In this document: one piece after another, positions 1 through 9,419 of the stretch
Layout of the letters: each line of letters opens with the position of its first letter
Position numbering within the stretch: position 1 is the first letter of the stretch
From: Gemmataceae bacterium
GTDB lineage: Bacteria; Planctomycetota; Planctomycetia; Gemmatales; Gemmataceae
Length of the DNA stretch: 64,000 nucleotides
Direction of reading: 5' to 3'
Assembly: GCA_025055795.1 (NCBI GenBank)
Contig: JANWVV010000011.1
Location: forward strand, 33,292 to 97,291
Position numbers and translations under genes: made by a program
The notes under the pieces: model-generated
Databases searched by the model: none
Told to the model about the DNA's origin: nothing
The model's input: the letters and a program-made list of their open reading frames with translations, nothing else

Positions 1-1
1 A

Positions 2-778
2 CGCAAGGGGGTAATCCTGTTCGGCCTGGAATTTGGTTCCAACCGCTGGGCCTGCCGGCCTTATTGCGAGGGGTTGCTGGCGGCCGGGTATGATATTTGT
101 GCTGTTGAGTTTCGTAATCAAGGGGAAAGCGATCGGGATCCCAACTACGAGCCGTTGCAATGGGTAACGGATCGGGACGTTTCGGACATGCGGGCGGCGA
201 TCCGGTATTTGTTGAGCCGTCCGGACGCCGATCCGCGGGGCATCGGCATCTTCGGTGTCAGTAAGGGAGGCAGCACGGCCATCGTAGCAGCGGTCGACGA
301 GCCAGCCGTCCGCTGTCTGGTCACAGACGGCGCCTACGGCACCCACACGACCATGGTGCCATACCTGAAACGCTGGATCACCATCTACAGCGAGCGACGC
401 TTGCTGCAGCGGATCCTGCCCACCTGGTTTTACGCGATCATTGGACGGATCGGCGCCCAGAAGGTGGCCCGTAACCGCGGTGTGGTTTATCCCAGCATCG
501 AGAAGGCGTTGCGCCGCTGGTACCGTCCCTTACTGATGATCCACGGGGGAGCCGACACGTACATTCGCCCGGAGATGGCCGAGGCCTTGTTCGAGCAGTC
601 CCGCGGCCGGCCACGCCAGTTGTGGATCGTGCCCGGGGCCAAGCATAACCAGGCCCTCAGCGTCGCCGCAAGCGAATATCATCAACGCCTCGTGGCCTTT
701 TTCGACCGGCATCTGGCCCAGGCCACCCCGCTGCATCCGGAATGGACAACCTCGCTTCGCCTGGCCGAACAGCGGTGA
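2..778 (+). CDS. alpha/beta hydrolase, 5' end outside the window
   Basis: The reading frame is open from the first bases of the window, so the gene starts upstream; the TTG at 74 is an internal codon rather than a convincing start. The visible part has the alpha/beta-hydrolase order: an early strand with GVILFGLEF, then a nucleophile elbow GVSKGG (about residue 90 of the visible part) whose Ser is the likely nucleophile, then LLMIHGGADTYI, which supplies the usual acid-bearing strand, and PGAKHNQAL near the C-terminus supplying the His. This is the dienelactone-hydrolase/acyl-peptidase-like branch. The substrate cannot be read from the sequence. It ends about 250 bp before the GH3 gene on the same strand. 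Confidence 0.8.
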   Translation, partial: RKGVILFGLEFGSNRWACRPYCEGLLAAGYDICAVEFRNQGESDRDPNYEPLQWVTDRDVSDMRAAIRYLLSRPDADPRGIGIFGVSKGGSTAIVAAVDEPAVRCLVTDGAYGTHTTMVPYLKRWITIYSERRLLQRILPTWFYAIIGRIGAQKVARNRGVVYPSIEKALRRWYRPLLMIHGGADTYIRPEMAEALFEQSRGRPRQLWIVPGAKHNQALSVAASEYHQRLVAFFDRHLAQATPLHPEWTTSLRLAEQR

Positions 779-1028
779 GACCCCATGTGTTCCCCGGCTA
801 CATCTGTTCCCCGGCAACGGGTTTTCCACCAACAGTCCCCCCGAACACGGCCCGCTACTGCCTGCCACGGCCACTGCTGTTACCAAGCCTTACCCTTGAC
901 TCCCGACTTTTCCTGAAGTCGAAGTCTTGCAGATCAGCCCAGGTAATGGATCGTCGTCTGTTTGCGGATCCGGGGCCAATCTTGGAGGGTACGGACAAAG
1001 CAATGGCGGTTTCCCTGGAGGCGGCGAA

Positions 1029-2741
1029 ATGTCCCTCAAACGGTTCCTGCTGGTCCGCCTCGGACGGCTGATTTCCTATCCCATCCGGCGGCAGTTACGC
1101 CTGTTCGAGGCAGCCTGTCATCAGCCGGAAGCGGTGCAAACGGCTCTGTTGCTGGACATAGTCCGCCAGCAGCAAGGAACGGCCTTTGGCCGCGACCACC
1201 GCTTCGATCTGGTGCGCAGCGTGGCCGATTTCCGCCGACAAGTGCCCGTGGCGCCCTACGAATACGTCGCCCCGTATATCGAACGCGTGGCTCAGGGCGA
1301 GTGGTCCGCCCTGCTCAGTACGCCGCGGATCCATTTGTTTGCCCTCACCTCCGGAACTACGGCCCGACGCAAGCTGATTCCGGTCAACGATGCCTACTTG
1401 CAGGCTTATCGTCGCGGCTGGAACATGTGGGGCGTGAAAATGTATCGCGATCACCGGGAGCGTAAGATCGCGATGCGCCCCATTGTGCAACTGGCCGGCG
1501 ATCCGGAGGAGTTCCACACCCCCGCGGGCATCCCCTGCGGCAACCTCTCCGGCTACACGGCTATGGTCCAGAAGCGGCTGATCCGTTGGATGTATGCCGT
1601 GCCTTACTTCATCGGAAAAATTCCCCAGGCCCGCAGCCGTTACTACGTGGCGTTGCGGTGTGCCCTGCCCCGCAACGTCTCTCAGTTCCTGGCCGCTAAT
1701 CCCAGCACCCTGCTGCAACTGGCCCGTACTCTGGACAGCGAAAAAGAAGCGTTGCTCCGCGACCTTCACGACGGCACCCTACGGACCGATCTGGAGCTGC
1801 CCGCCGCTATCCGCGCGCTGCTGCGACCGTATCTGCGTCGTGATCCGCAGCGGGCCCGTCAGCTCGGCCAACTGGCCGACAAAACGGGGCGACTCTACCC
1901 CGCCGACGTCTGGCCCGCCTCCTCCATCATCCTCAACTGCTGGACCGGCGGAAGTATGGGTCACTACCTCCGCCTGCTTCCTGACTATTATGGCCCCGCT
2001 CCGATCCGCGACCTGGGACTGTTGGCCAGCGAAGGACGCATGACCATCCCCTTCCAGGACCATACCCCCGCTGGCGTCCTCGACATCTGGTCCCATTACT
2101 TCGAATTCATCCCCGAAGGAGAAATCGATGCCCCCTCCCCCACTGTCCTGCAGGCCCACGAGTTAGAAGAAGGGCGAAGTTACTACCTGCTACTGACCAC
2201 TGCCTACGGCCTGTACCGCTACCACATCTCCGATCTGGTCCGTGTCACCGGCTACTTGGGCCGCACCCCCTTGCTGGAATTCCTCAGCAAAGGTCATCGT
2301 TTCGCCAACCTCACAGGTGAAAAACTCAGCGAATATCACGTCACCCAGGCGATGACGGCCGTGCTACGGCAGTGGCCTCAGCCGATCAGTTGCTACAGTC
2401 TGGCCCCTGTCTGGGACGACCAGCAACCGTACTACGGCCTGTTCCTGGAAGAGAGCGACGTTCGCGATGAGGAACTGCTCCGCCGTTTCCTGGCTGCCTA
2501 CGATCGGCAACTGGGCCAGGAGAACATCGAATACGCCGCCAAGCGGGCCAGCGGACGCCTCGGACCGGTCCATGCCTTGATTGTGCCCAATGGCTTCTGG
2601 ACCAGTTGGGACCACAACCGCCTGCAGCAGAGCGGCGGCTCCCCCGAGCAGTACAAACACCCCTGCCTGCTCAGCGACCTGACATTCCGGCAAACCGCCC
2701 CCGTGTGCCGCTGCGTCGCTCCGCAAGCCTGCTCCGCCTGA
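1029..2741 (+). CDS. GH3 auxin-responsive promoter family protein (acyl-adenylating enzyme)
   Basis: This 570-residue protein belongs to the GH3 family, known from plant enzymes that adenylate a carboxylate and transfer it to an amino acid; bacterial members have unknown substrates. The ATP-binding loop is visible as LTSGTTARRK near residues 107-116, and a C-terminal motif GLYRYHISDLVRVTGY corresponds to the family's YRxxxxD segment. The frame is open further upstream, but the ATG at 1029 is preceded by GGAGG at a good distance, so I chose it. There is no signal peptide, so the enzyme is predicted cytoplasmic. The gene stands between a hydrolase fragment and a lipoprotein gene without obvious operon partners. 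Confidence 0.88.
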   Translation: MSLKRFLLVRLGRLISYPIRRQLRLFEAACHQPEAVQTALLLDIVRQQQGTAFGRDHRFDLVRSVADFRRQVPVAPYEYVAPYIERVAQGEWSALLSTPRIHLFALTSGTTARRKLIPVNDAYLQAYRRGWNMWGVKMYRDHRERKIAMRPIVQLAGDPEEFHTPAGIPCGNLSGYTAMVQKRLIRWMYAVPYFIGKIPQARSRYYVALRCALPRNVSQFLAANPSTLLQLARTLDSEKEALLRDLHDGTLRTDLELPAAIRALLRPYLRRDPQRARQLGQLADKTGRLYPADVWPASSIILNCWTGGSMGHYLRLLPDYYGPAPIRDLGLLASEGRMTIPFQDHTPAGVLDIWSHYFEFIPEGEIDAPSPTVLQAHELEEGRSYYLLLTTAYGLYRYHISDLVRVTGYLGRTPLLEFLSKGHRFANLTGEKLSEYHVTQAMTAVLRQWPQPISCYSLAPVWDDQQPYYGLFLEESDVRDEELLRRFLAAYDRQLGQENIEYAAKRASGRLGPVHALIVPNGFWTSWDHNRLQQSGGSPEQYKHPCLLSDLTFRQTAPVCRCVAPQACSA

Positions 2742-2988
2742 ACTTGCGGACTGCTGTGCTTTTACCCTCCCCAACGACACTTAATGACCCACACACGGGG
2801 GAACCAACCGGTCTTTCCGGTTGCTCCATTTGTGCCGACACACCAATATAAGTCCCCGCACGCCTGGGGACTGTTCTCCTCTTGCCGTAGCCCTGGTTGA
2901 CGGCTATGGTCCCGGTGGATAGAAGGGCAAGCCGCCTGGAGGCACCCCCACAGGCAAGGAACCGCAACCGGTGCAGGAAGTGAGCGGC

Positions 2989-4320
2989 ATGGCACGCTGG
3001 TGGGCAGGACTGATCGGGCTGACCCTGGCAGTAGGATGCACACGCTACGGGCTGAACCCGCCGGGGGGACCGTTCGCCCGCGGAGAGCGAGGCCGCGACG
3101 CTATCCCAGGAGCAGCGGCTACCGAGGACGCAACCCAAGGCCGACCAGGCCAGGGGGTCATTCCTGCTAGTGGCCAGCTACCACTGCGGCGGCCGCTGCT
3201 ACCGCGACGCCGCGGTGCCGTCCCGGCAGAAGCTCTTCCCTCTCCCTACGCTAAGGACGCTCCGCTTCCTCCCATTCCGCCGACCGCTCATGGCCCGACT
3301 CCCAACGCCGGCCCGGCACTGCTACCGCCAGCGGGTCCGCCGCCTGAAGGGGTCGTACCGCCAGCCACACCGCCTACTGTCGTACCGCCTTCCTCGTCCC
3401 CCGCGGTCCCTCCCACCCCTCCCCGACCCCCGTCCACTTCAGAACCACAACCCCCTACTTCTACAAAACAGCCGGCAAACACGGAAACACCGGCAACTGC
3501 CGCACCATCAACCTCGCCTTCTCCTCCGACTCCAGCGACCAGTCCCTCATCGAATGCCGAAGGCACTGCGGCGATCCGCCAGCTTCTGCAAACCGCTCGG
3601 CAACGCTGGGCAACCATCAACACCTACGAGGCGATTGTCGTTCGCCGCGAACTGGCCCCGAACAAGCAACGCACCTACGACCGTGTCTTCTACCAGTTCC
3701 GCAAAGAGCCTTTCGCCGTCTACATGCGTAACTTGGACGAGGCTAACGCCGGCCGTGAATTACTGTACAATCCGCAGCAGCACGGCGATAAGATCTACGC
3801 CATTGTCGGCAAAGCCGACGAAGGACTGCTTTACAAAGCCGGTCAGCGGGCCCCGGCCGTCTCACCGGATTTCCCGATGGTCAAGCAGAAGTCCCGCTAC
3901 AGCATTCGCGAAGCGGGCTTAGGTACTCCCCTGCAGCGTGTCCAGCAATGGCTGGAAAAAGTGGAACGGGGTCAGATCCCCCCGCAAAATCTGCGCTTCC
4001 AGGCCAACGTGCAGCGACCGGAAACCAGCGAGCCCCTCCATCTGGTCGAGCTTACCGTGCGCCCCGGCGACGATCCCCTTCTGCCCACAGGGGGCCGTCG
4101 CCAGTGGTTCTTCCATGCCAATCCTCAAGCTCCTAGCTATGCCCTGCCCATCCTTATCCGGGCCCTGGAAAGTGACGGCCAGGAAGTGGAATACTACTGG
4201 ATCGAACGGTTCGAACCCAACGTCCGACTAACCGATGCCGATTTCCACCCTGATCGTCTGGGCACCACACCTAACAAAAAAGACGATCGCGAGCCCAAAC
4301 GTCTGTTACCTAAAAAGTAA
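2989..4320 (+). CDS. DUF1571 domain lipoprotein with long Pro/Thr-rich linker
   Basis: About 443 residues. The N-terminus has a short hydrophobic segment ending in LAVGC, which I read as a lipoprotein signal with the Cys near residue 17. Residues about 55-195 are a low-complexity linker rich in Pro, Ser and Thr. The rest resembles DUF1571, a planctomycete-enriched domain related to LolA/outer-membrane lipoprotein-sorting folds, beginning at IRQLLQTARQRWATINTYEA. The chosen ATG follows GGAAG; a GTG 18 bp upstream is possible. The linker probably lets the globular domain extend from the membrane. Function within the family is not established. Confidence 0.8.
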   Translation: MARWWAGLIGLTLAVGCTRYGLNPPGGPFARGERGRDAIPGAAATEDATQGRPGQGVIPASGQLPLRRPLLPRRRGAVPAEALPSPYAKDAPLPPIPPTAHGPTPNAGPALLPPAGPPPEGVVPPATPPTVVPPSSSPAVPPTPPRPPSTSEPQPPTSTKQPANTETPATAAPSTSPSPPTPATSPSSNAEGTAAIRQLLQTARQRWATINTYEAIVVRRELAPNKQRTYDRVFYQFRKEPFAVYMRNLDEANAGRELLYNPQQHGDKIYAIVGKADEGLLYKAGQRAPAVSPDFPMVKQKSRYSIREAGLGTPLQRVQQWLEKVERGQIPPQNLRFQANVQRPETSEPLHLVELTVRPGDDPLLPTGGRRQWFFHANPQAPSYALPILIRALESDGQEVEYYWIERFEPNVRLTDADFHPDRLGTTPNKKDDREPKRLLPKK

Positions 4321-4923
4321 AACGTGTAGACCCTCCGAACCCAATCTGAATGGTCGGGTTTCCACAGTCATGTTTCTAATACAATAGTACAGTTATTTGC
4401 AGAGAAGTCAAGGGGGCCGCAACTGCCGGTTATTTAGCTATTTGCAGCTCGAGCATCCCTTTGGTAGGCGGATAGTGCAAGCGGGACTTGTTGTAATCTC
4501 TGTCTGTTTTGCTCAGATGAGGCTATGTAGTGGAAACAAAGCTGGCCATGGCGTCTGGACCGTTTTCAGGAATAACCCAAAGATCAAAAAGGGACCGAAG
4601 CTCAACGGTCTGGCCAGTTGTCGGTAATAGGGGCCCGTCCAAGGAGAGCAATTCCTCGAGCGGAGGGGTCGATGGTCACTTGGCCATGGGTGTCAAGGTG
4701 GCAGGCAACGGGAGAAGGGTCGGCAGGCGGAGAAGGGGGTAATTTAGGTAGTGTTGCTCTTGTCAAAGGTAACGTATCTGGCGTATCTTTCAGTAGTTAG
4801 TGCGGTAATCCGTATTCGGGAGAGGTTCGGCATCGACTTTGCAGGCGGCTAGCCGGTGGGGATGCTTCCCTTGCGGGGCGGTCGGCCTCCCGAAGCGGCC
4901 GCCATGCCACGGGGAGGTGGGCT
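4321..4923. other. intergenic region, no gene recognised
   Basis: Several short open frames lie here on the plus strand, but none has a good ribosome binding site or a recognisable domain. The left part (about 4360-4460) is less GC-rich than its surroundings and carries a near-duplicate phrase, TTATTTGCAG and CTATTTGCAG, about 60 bp apart. The right end must hold the promoter of the receiver-domain gene. Confidence 0.5.
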
Positions 4924-5379
4924 ATGGTACGGCAGACGCCCCCCGGTCGGCCCGAGGCGCAGGCCCTTGACCGCCGCTTTGCGGTCCTGATTGCCGATGA
5001 CGACCGGGGCACGCGGGAAACTCTGGGCGAAGCGCTGGAGCAGCGGGGCTATCGCACCTTGCTGGCAGCCGATGGTGCCGAGGCGGTTGAAGTGGTTCAG
5101 ATGGAACTGGTCCATCTGGTCCTGTTCGACCTGCACATGCCACGGCTGTCGGGGCTCGATGCTCTGCTGGCCATCCGCCACCTGCTGCAGCCTTCCCCGC
5201 CTGCCGTGCTCATGACGGCTGACGCTACCAACGACCTGATGCGCCGGGCATTCCAGGCCCAGGTCTTCAGCGTCCTGCCCAAGCCCGTGCAGTTACCCCT
5301 GGTTGTCCATACGCTGGCCCGTGCCATCCGCCAGACCTATGGCGTCGCTCCCCCGGCAAGCGAACATCCCCACGGCTGA
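4924..5379 (+). CDS. single-domain response regulator (CheY-like receiver)
   Basis: A 151-residue protein made of one receiver domain with short tails. Acidic residues D25-D27 form the metal pocket, D69 in LVLFDLHMP is the expected phosphoacceptor, T98 in VLMTAD is the conserved hydroxyl residue and K120 in LPKP is the conserved lysine. There is no DNA-binding or enzymatic output domain, so it presumably passes phosphate to, or binds, another protein. No histidine kinase is adjacent. The start is an ATG preceded by GGGGAGGTGG. It is followed 45 bp downstream by groES on the same strand, which may be chance. Confidence 0.88.
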   Translation: MVRQTPPGRPEAQALDRRFAVLIADDDRGTRETLGEALEQRGYRTLLAADGAEAVEVVQMELVHLVLFDLHMPRLSGLDALLAIRHLLQPSPPAVLMTADATNDLMRRAFQAQVFSVLPKPVQLPLVVHTLARAIRQTYGVAPPASEHPHG

Positions 5380-5424
5380 GTTCAGCTTTCTTCCTTCCCT
5401 GTTGCCACCGAGGAGTTCGACGCA

Positions 5425-5712
5425 ATGAAAATTACTCCGCTCAACGACAAAGTCCTCATCGAACGGATGGAAGCGGACGACAAAACCGCTGGCGGCATCA
5501 TCCTGCCCGACACCGCTAAGGAAAAACCCAAACAGGGTAAAGTGCTAGCTCTAGGCGAAGGCAAACTGCTGGAAAATGGCCAGCGTGTCCCCTTCCAGGT
5601 CAAGGTAGGCGACCGCGTCCTGTTCTCGTCCTATGCTGGTAATGAAGTGCAAGTTGAAGGCAAGGAATACCTGGTCATGAGCGAAGACGACATCCTCGCC
5701 GTCGTCGACTGA
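5425..5712 (+). CDS. groES: co-chaperonin GroES
   Basis: A full-length 95-residue Cpn10. It begins [23 protein letters not shown], contains the mobile loop with the GGIILPD hydrophobic tripeptide that contacts GroEL, and ends in [13 protein letters not shown]. GroES caps the GroEL folding chamber in the cytoplasm. GAGGAG lies upstream of the ATG. No groEL follows: the next gene is gyrB on the other strand. I saw no CIRCE-type inverted repeat upstream. Planctomycetes often carry several groES and groEL copies, so this may be a secondary copy. Confidence 0.95.
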   Translation: MKITPLNDKVLIERMEADDKTAGGIILPDTAKEKPKQGKVLALGEGKLLENGQRVPFQVKVGDRVLFSSYAGNEVQVEGKEYLVMSEDDILAVVD

Positions 5713-6041
5713 TCCCTTTCCACTGTCTGACGATCAATTTTGCATCCGTCGATGCACCTGGACAATTCCGAGGCCCCCATCCGGCCGGGCAGCCACTCCC
5801 GATAGCGACTATCCAAGAAGTGCCGAGCACCGGACATGCACCAGCCCCCACCCGGGACCTTTCGGACTACCTCTGGATACTGCACTGTTCATGCAGATTC
5901 AGGGACATCCAAGACTAACAGGATTTGGAGATATTCGAGGTCATAGAGGTATGCCGAGTCTGGTCGGCCCTCGGGAGGCTGACACTGTGATGCGGTCCGG
6001 GGCCTGCTATGGCGTCGCGGAGGTCACTGGCGAGGCGTGCT
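5713..6041. other. intergenic region between convergent groES and gyrB
   Basis: About 330 bp between two convergent genes. A 65-bp part around 5890-5955 is relatively AT-rich. I found no strong hairpin with a T-run on either strand and no RNA gene. Confidence 0.5.
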
Positions 6042-8615
6042 TCAGGCGCCGTAGTCGATGTCTTCGAAGTTGTGGATGGCGCGTTTCATGATGAACTGTT
6101 TGCGTCCTTCCACTTCTTCGCCCATGAGCATACGGAACAACTCCTCGGCCCGTTGGGCATCCGAGAGGGTCACGCGTCGCAGGGAGCGATGTTTGGGATC
6201 AAGGGTGGTAGCCCACAGTTCCTCGGGGTTCATTTCGCCTAACCCTTTGAAGCGGGTGACCGCGATGCCGGCTTCGCCCAGATCACGGATCTTGGCCGGC
6301 AGCGTCAGCAGATCGGGCAGGGGGGTGCGTTTATCGCCATGAATCAGGGTGAAGCGGACGGGCGGCTCCCGTCCCGCCAGGCGGGGCAAGGGCAACAGAT
6401 CAGCTGGTTCGAAGCCGGCATCCAAGAGCTTGAGCAGTGCCCGGTTGAGGCTCCGCAGTTCGTGCCATTCTTCCAAGGCGTACTGACCGGCGGCCAATTC
6501 AACAGGAGGGGCACCGGCTGGGGTAGCGGCATCGGAGAGTGTCAGCTCCTGGCCTAAGGCCTGGGCTTGTTCGGCCCGGAAGGCCTGCAACTCCTGCTGC
6601 GTAGCAAACCAGTAGTCGCGTCCGGCAAAGCGGACGTGGTAAACGGGAATTTCAACGATCTGCCTGCCTTCCCGTTCCAAGGTGCGGGCCCGACGCAGGA
6701 CACTTTCCAGGGTCTGTCCGCGCCGTTCCAACTGGACCACGACGTTTTCGATGTCCGCCAAGACCGGCAACAACCGTCCTAGTTCCTCACTGTTCAGTTC
6801 GCGGGCTGCCTGACCGGGACGGGTAACACGCAACTGGGTGCCTCGTAAGCCCCGTTCCGTCAGTTCCCGGAGCATCTCCTCGCGGGTAGCAACGAAACGC
6901 ACCTCCTTTTTCTGCGTCACCTTGTAAAGAGGCGGGCGAGCCACATAAATGTACCCTTCTTCGATCAGCTTGCGCATCTGGCGGAAAAAGAAGGTGAGTA
7001 GCAAGGTGCGAATGTGCTGCCCGTCCACGTCGGCATCGGTCAGGATGATGATCTTGCCGTAGCGAACCTTGCTGATGTCTTCGACGTTGTCGATGTCGAT
7101 ACCGATGGCGGCGATCAGGGCCGTGATTTCGCTATTTTTCAGCAGTTTGTCCAAGCGTGCCTTCTCAACGTTGAGGACTTTGCCTCGCAAGGGCAGAACG
7201 GCCTGGAAGTAGCGGTCGCGTCCACTTTCGGCACTGCCACCGGCGGAATCGCCTTCGACCAGGAACAATTCGCTCTGGTCACGCTGCCGGGTAGTACAGT
7301 CCATCAGTTTGCCCGGCAGGCCGCCACCGCCGAGGATCTTTTTGCGGTCGATAACGGCGTCCCGGGCTTTACGGGCGGCGATGCGGGCTTCCGCTGCCAA
7401 GGCCACCCGCTTGCAGATCCGTGCTGCCTCCGAGGGGTTTTTCTCCAGATAATCGGTCAGGAAATCATAAACCGTACTGGTGACAATCCCTTCCACTTCG
7501 GGATTGTTCAGCTTGATTTTGGTTTGCGACTCGAAGACCGGGTCAGGATGACTGATGCTGACAATGGCCGTCAGGCCAGTGCGGAAATCTTCGCCGCGCA
7601 GTTCCAGATCGGGTTTGAAGAGCCCTTCCTTTTTGCCATAGGTACTGATAGCTCGTGTCAAGCCGGCGCGGAAGCCGGACAGATGCGTTCCGCCACCGGG
7701 GTTGAAGGCGTTGTTGGTGTAGCAACGGATCCGTTCATCCTCTCCTTGGGTGTACTGCAGAGCCACCTCAACGGTGATCGGCAGTTTGCGGCCGCTGCCA
7801 TCCGCCAGGGGGTAGTCGACCTGCCGCCGCATGGCAATCGGTGGGTGCTCAACCGTTTCACCTTGATTGAGCCAGGCGACAAACTCGGCAATCCCTCCCT
7901 GGAAGTGGAAGGTATCGCTCCGGCCGTCGCGTTCGTCGATCAGGGCAATGGTCAGGCCCTGGCAAAGGTAGGCGATTTCGCGGAAGCGATCAGCGAGGGT
8001 GTCGTAATCGAAGCTCAGGTCGCCGAAGATTTCGGGGTCGGGCTTGAACGTAATGGTGGTGCCGGTCTGGCCGGGTGGTGCCGGTCCCAGGTCCTGGAGT
8101 TCAGTGGTGGCATAGCCGCGTTCAAATTCCATTTTGTAGACGCGTCCATCACGTCGGACTTCGGCCTCGCACCATTCCGACAGGGCGTTCATCGCTTTGG
8201 CCCCCATCCCGTGCAGGCCGACCGAGACGCGATAGGCTTCGTTATCGAACTTGCCGCTGGTTCCGGCGATCGTCAGAGCCTCTTCCAGGGCCGAGCGGCC
8301 CGTTTCCGGTCGGATGCCCACGGGGATGCCCCGGCCATCATCGATGACCGACACCGCGCCATCCTTGTGCAACACCACACGGATGTTATGGCAATAGCCT
8401 GCCAGCCACTCATCCACCGAGTTATACACAATCTCGTACACCAGATGGTGCAAACCGGCCGATTGCGTGTTCCCGATGTACATGCCGGGGTTCTGGCGGA
8501 TGTGCGCAGCATCCTTGAGAGTTTTTAAATGTTCTTCGGTGTATTGACCGTTGGCCACTACCGCCCCTTTGGCAGCGGGTGTCGTCGTCACAAGCGGTTC
8601 TTCCTGTTTGTTCAT
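6042..8615 (-). CDS. gyrB: DNA gyrase subunit B
   Basis: About 857 residues. The N-terminal GHKL ATPase shows PGMYIG, DDGRGIPV and GLHGMGAKA. The transducer domain follows. The TOPRIM domain shows EGDSAGG near residue 452 and TDADVDGQH near 524, followed by HIRTLLLTFFFRQM. Between the TOPRIM and the C-terminal FKGLGEMNPEELW segment lies an insertion of roughly 180-200 residues (about 565-760), comparable in place to the extra domain of E. coli GyrB. Start: a GTG at 8627 is in frame, but the ATG at 8615 has AGGA five bases upstream and is preferred. It closes the dnaA-dnaN-dciA-gyrB block. GyrA is not in the window. Confidence 0.96.
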   Translation of the reverse strand: MNKQEEPLVTTTPAAKGAVVANGQYTEEHLKTLKDAAHIRQNPGMYIGNTQSAGLHHLVYEIVYNSVDEWLAGYCHNIRVVLHKDGAVSVIDDGRGIPVGIRPETGRSALEEALTIAGTSGKFDNEAYRVSVGLHGMGAKAMNALSEWCEAEVRRDGRVYKMEFERGYATTELQDLGPAPPGQTGTTITFKPDPEIFGDLSFDYDTLADRFREIAYLCQGLTIALIDERDGRSDTFHFQGGIAEFVAWLNQGETVEHPPIAMRRQVDYPLADGSGRKLPITVEVALQYTQGEDERIRCYTNNAFNPGGGTHLSGFRAGLTRAISTYGKKEGLFKPDLELRGEDFRTGLTAIVSISHPDPVFESQTKIKLNNPEVEGIVTSTVYDFLTDYLEKNPSEAARICKRVALAAEARIAARKARDAVIDRKKILGGGGLPGKLMDCTTRQRDQSELFLVEGDSAGGSAESGRDRYFQAVLPLRGKVLNVEKARLDKLLKNSEITALIAAIGIDIDNVEDISKVRYGKIIILTDADVDGQHIRTLLLTFFFRQMRKLIEEGYIYVARPPLYKVTQKKEVRFVATREEMLRELTERGLRGTQLRVTRPGQAARELNSEELGRLLPVLADIENVVVQLERRGQTLESVLRRARTLEREGRQIVEIPVYHVRFAGRDYWFATQQELQAFRAEQAQALGQELTLSDAATPAGAPPVELAAGQYALEEWHELRSLNRALLKLLDAGFEPADLLPLPRLAGREPPVRFTLIHGDKRTPLPDLLTLPAKIRDLGEAGIAVTRFKGLGEMNPEELWATTLDPKHRSLRRVTLSDAQRAEELFRMLMGEEVEGRKQFIMKRAIHNFEDIDYGA

Positions 8616-8974
8616 GAAGTTCCTCACTGCTTGTTTGGATCAACCCACACAACGTTGCGCGTCCAAGCTCGACAGCAGTTCCGGGTTGGGTAGGTCGAAC
8701 TTGTTCAAGCCCAGTTCCCTACATGGTCGTTCCCTACGTTACTGCCTGCGGTTGCCTCCCTGCTTTCCGGCTTGCTTTCCATTCATACCGCGGCAGCCCC
8801 TTATTCCGGTCCGGATGGACCGGGGTGTGCCGTTGCCCAGGGCTTGCCACGGCCTTGATGGGGGGCAGATACCTGGGCTTCCCCCAAACGGGGTGGGCCA
8901 ATAGGTGACCAGGCATATTTGCCTGTTCAAAGCCATCGGCAGCGGGACGCTGGAGGGCAGCCGTGGTGTAGGGA
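8616..8974. other. intergenic region between dciA and gyrB
   Basis: 359 bp on the transcribed side of dciA. It contains two small perfect hairpins: CCGGTCC/GGACCGG at 8806-8823 (loop GGAT) and CAGGCA/TGCCTG at 8910-8925 (loop TATT). Neither is followed by a T-run on the minus strand, so they are not clear terminators. No RNA gene was recognised. Confidence 0.5.
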
Positions 8975-9355
8975 TCACCAGGCACCGGCCCGGAAGCGCA
9001 AGTCCGTGATGGTCAGGCCAGCCAGGCGGTGACGCAGGGCTGCCAGCAACCGCCGCTTGTGGAACTGGGTCAATTCCTGCAGCAGCACGGCGGTTTTGAC
9101 TTCCACTTCCAGCACGCCGCGGCGTAGGCCCAGGACGCGGGTCTGTTCCTTCCAGGCCGGCTCGATGGCGGCTTGCCAGGCCGCTTCCAGGCGTAACCGT
9201 TCGCTTTTGCGTCCCCAGCCTCGACTGACGAACAGGCGAGCCAGGATGTCGGCCAGCGGTTCGGCCCCACGCACCGGTCGGTCCGTAGGCCGACCCGACA
9301 TGGGCCGTTCCCCCTGTCTGTTGGATCCGTAATCCCCTTCCGCGGGTTGACGCAT
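8975..9355 (-). CDS. dciA: DUF721 protein, DciA-type helicase-loader candidate
   Basis: A 126-residue protein of the DUF721 family. The core begins at LADILARLFVSRGWGRKSERLRLEAAWQ and continues with WKEQTRVLGLRRGVLEVEVKTAVLLQEL, the characteristic alpha-beta pattern. DciA proteins load the replicative helicase DnaB in bacteria that lack DnaC or DnaI. Its place between dnaN and gyrB, next to a candidate origin, fits that job. The ATG at 9355 is used here; an in-frame ATG at 9301 would remove a polar N-terminal tail. The gene ends well before gyrB and begins 64 bp after dnaN. The role is inferred from family and context. Confidence 0.8.
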   Translation of the reverse strand: MRQPAEGDYGSNRQGERPMSGRPTDRPVRGAEPLADILARLFVSRGWGRKSERLRLEAAWQAAIEPAWKEQTRVLGLRRGVLEVEVKTAVLLQELTQFHKRRLLAALRHRLAGLTITDLRFRAGAW

Positions 9356-9419
9356 CCGTCTTCCACTCCTGACGCAGTCTAGCTCCGATGCTCCAGACCT
9401 GCGGGTTGGCCGCTAGCGG

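Noticed and set aside
4397..4800. Short overlapping frames in the 4.3-4.9 kb gap
   Set aside because: No ribosome sites and no family resemblance.
7014..8528. 504-codon plus-strand frame opposite gyrB
   Set aside because: It is the complement of well-conserved gyrB codons with no domain of its own.
8806..8925. Hairpins between dciA and gyrB as terminators
   Set aside because: Stems are perfect but short, with no T-run following on the minus strand.
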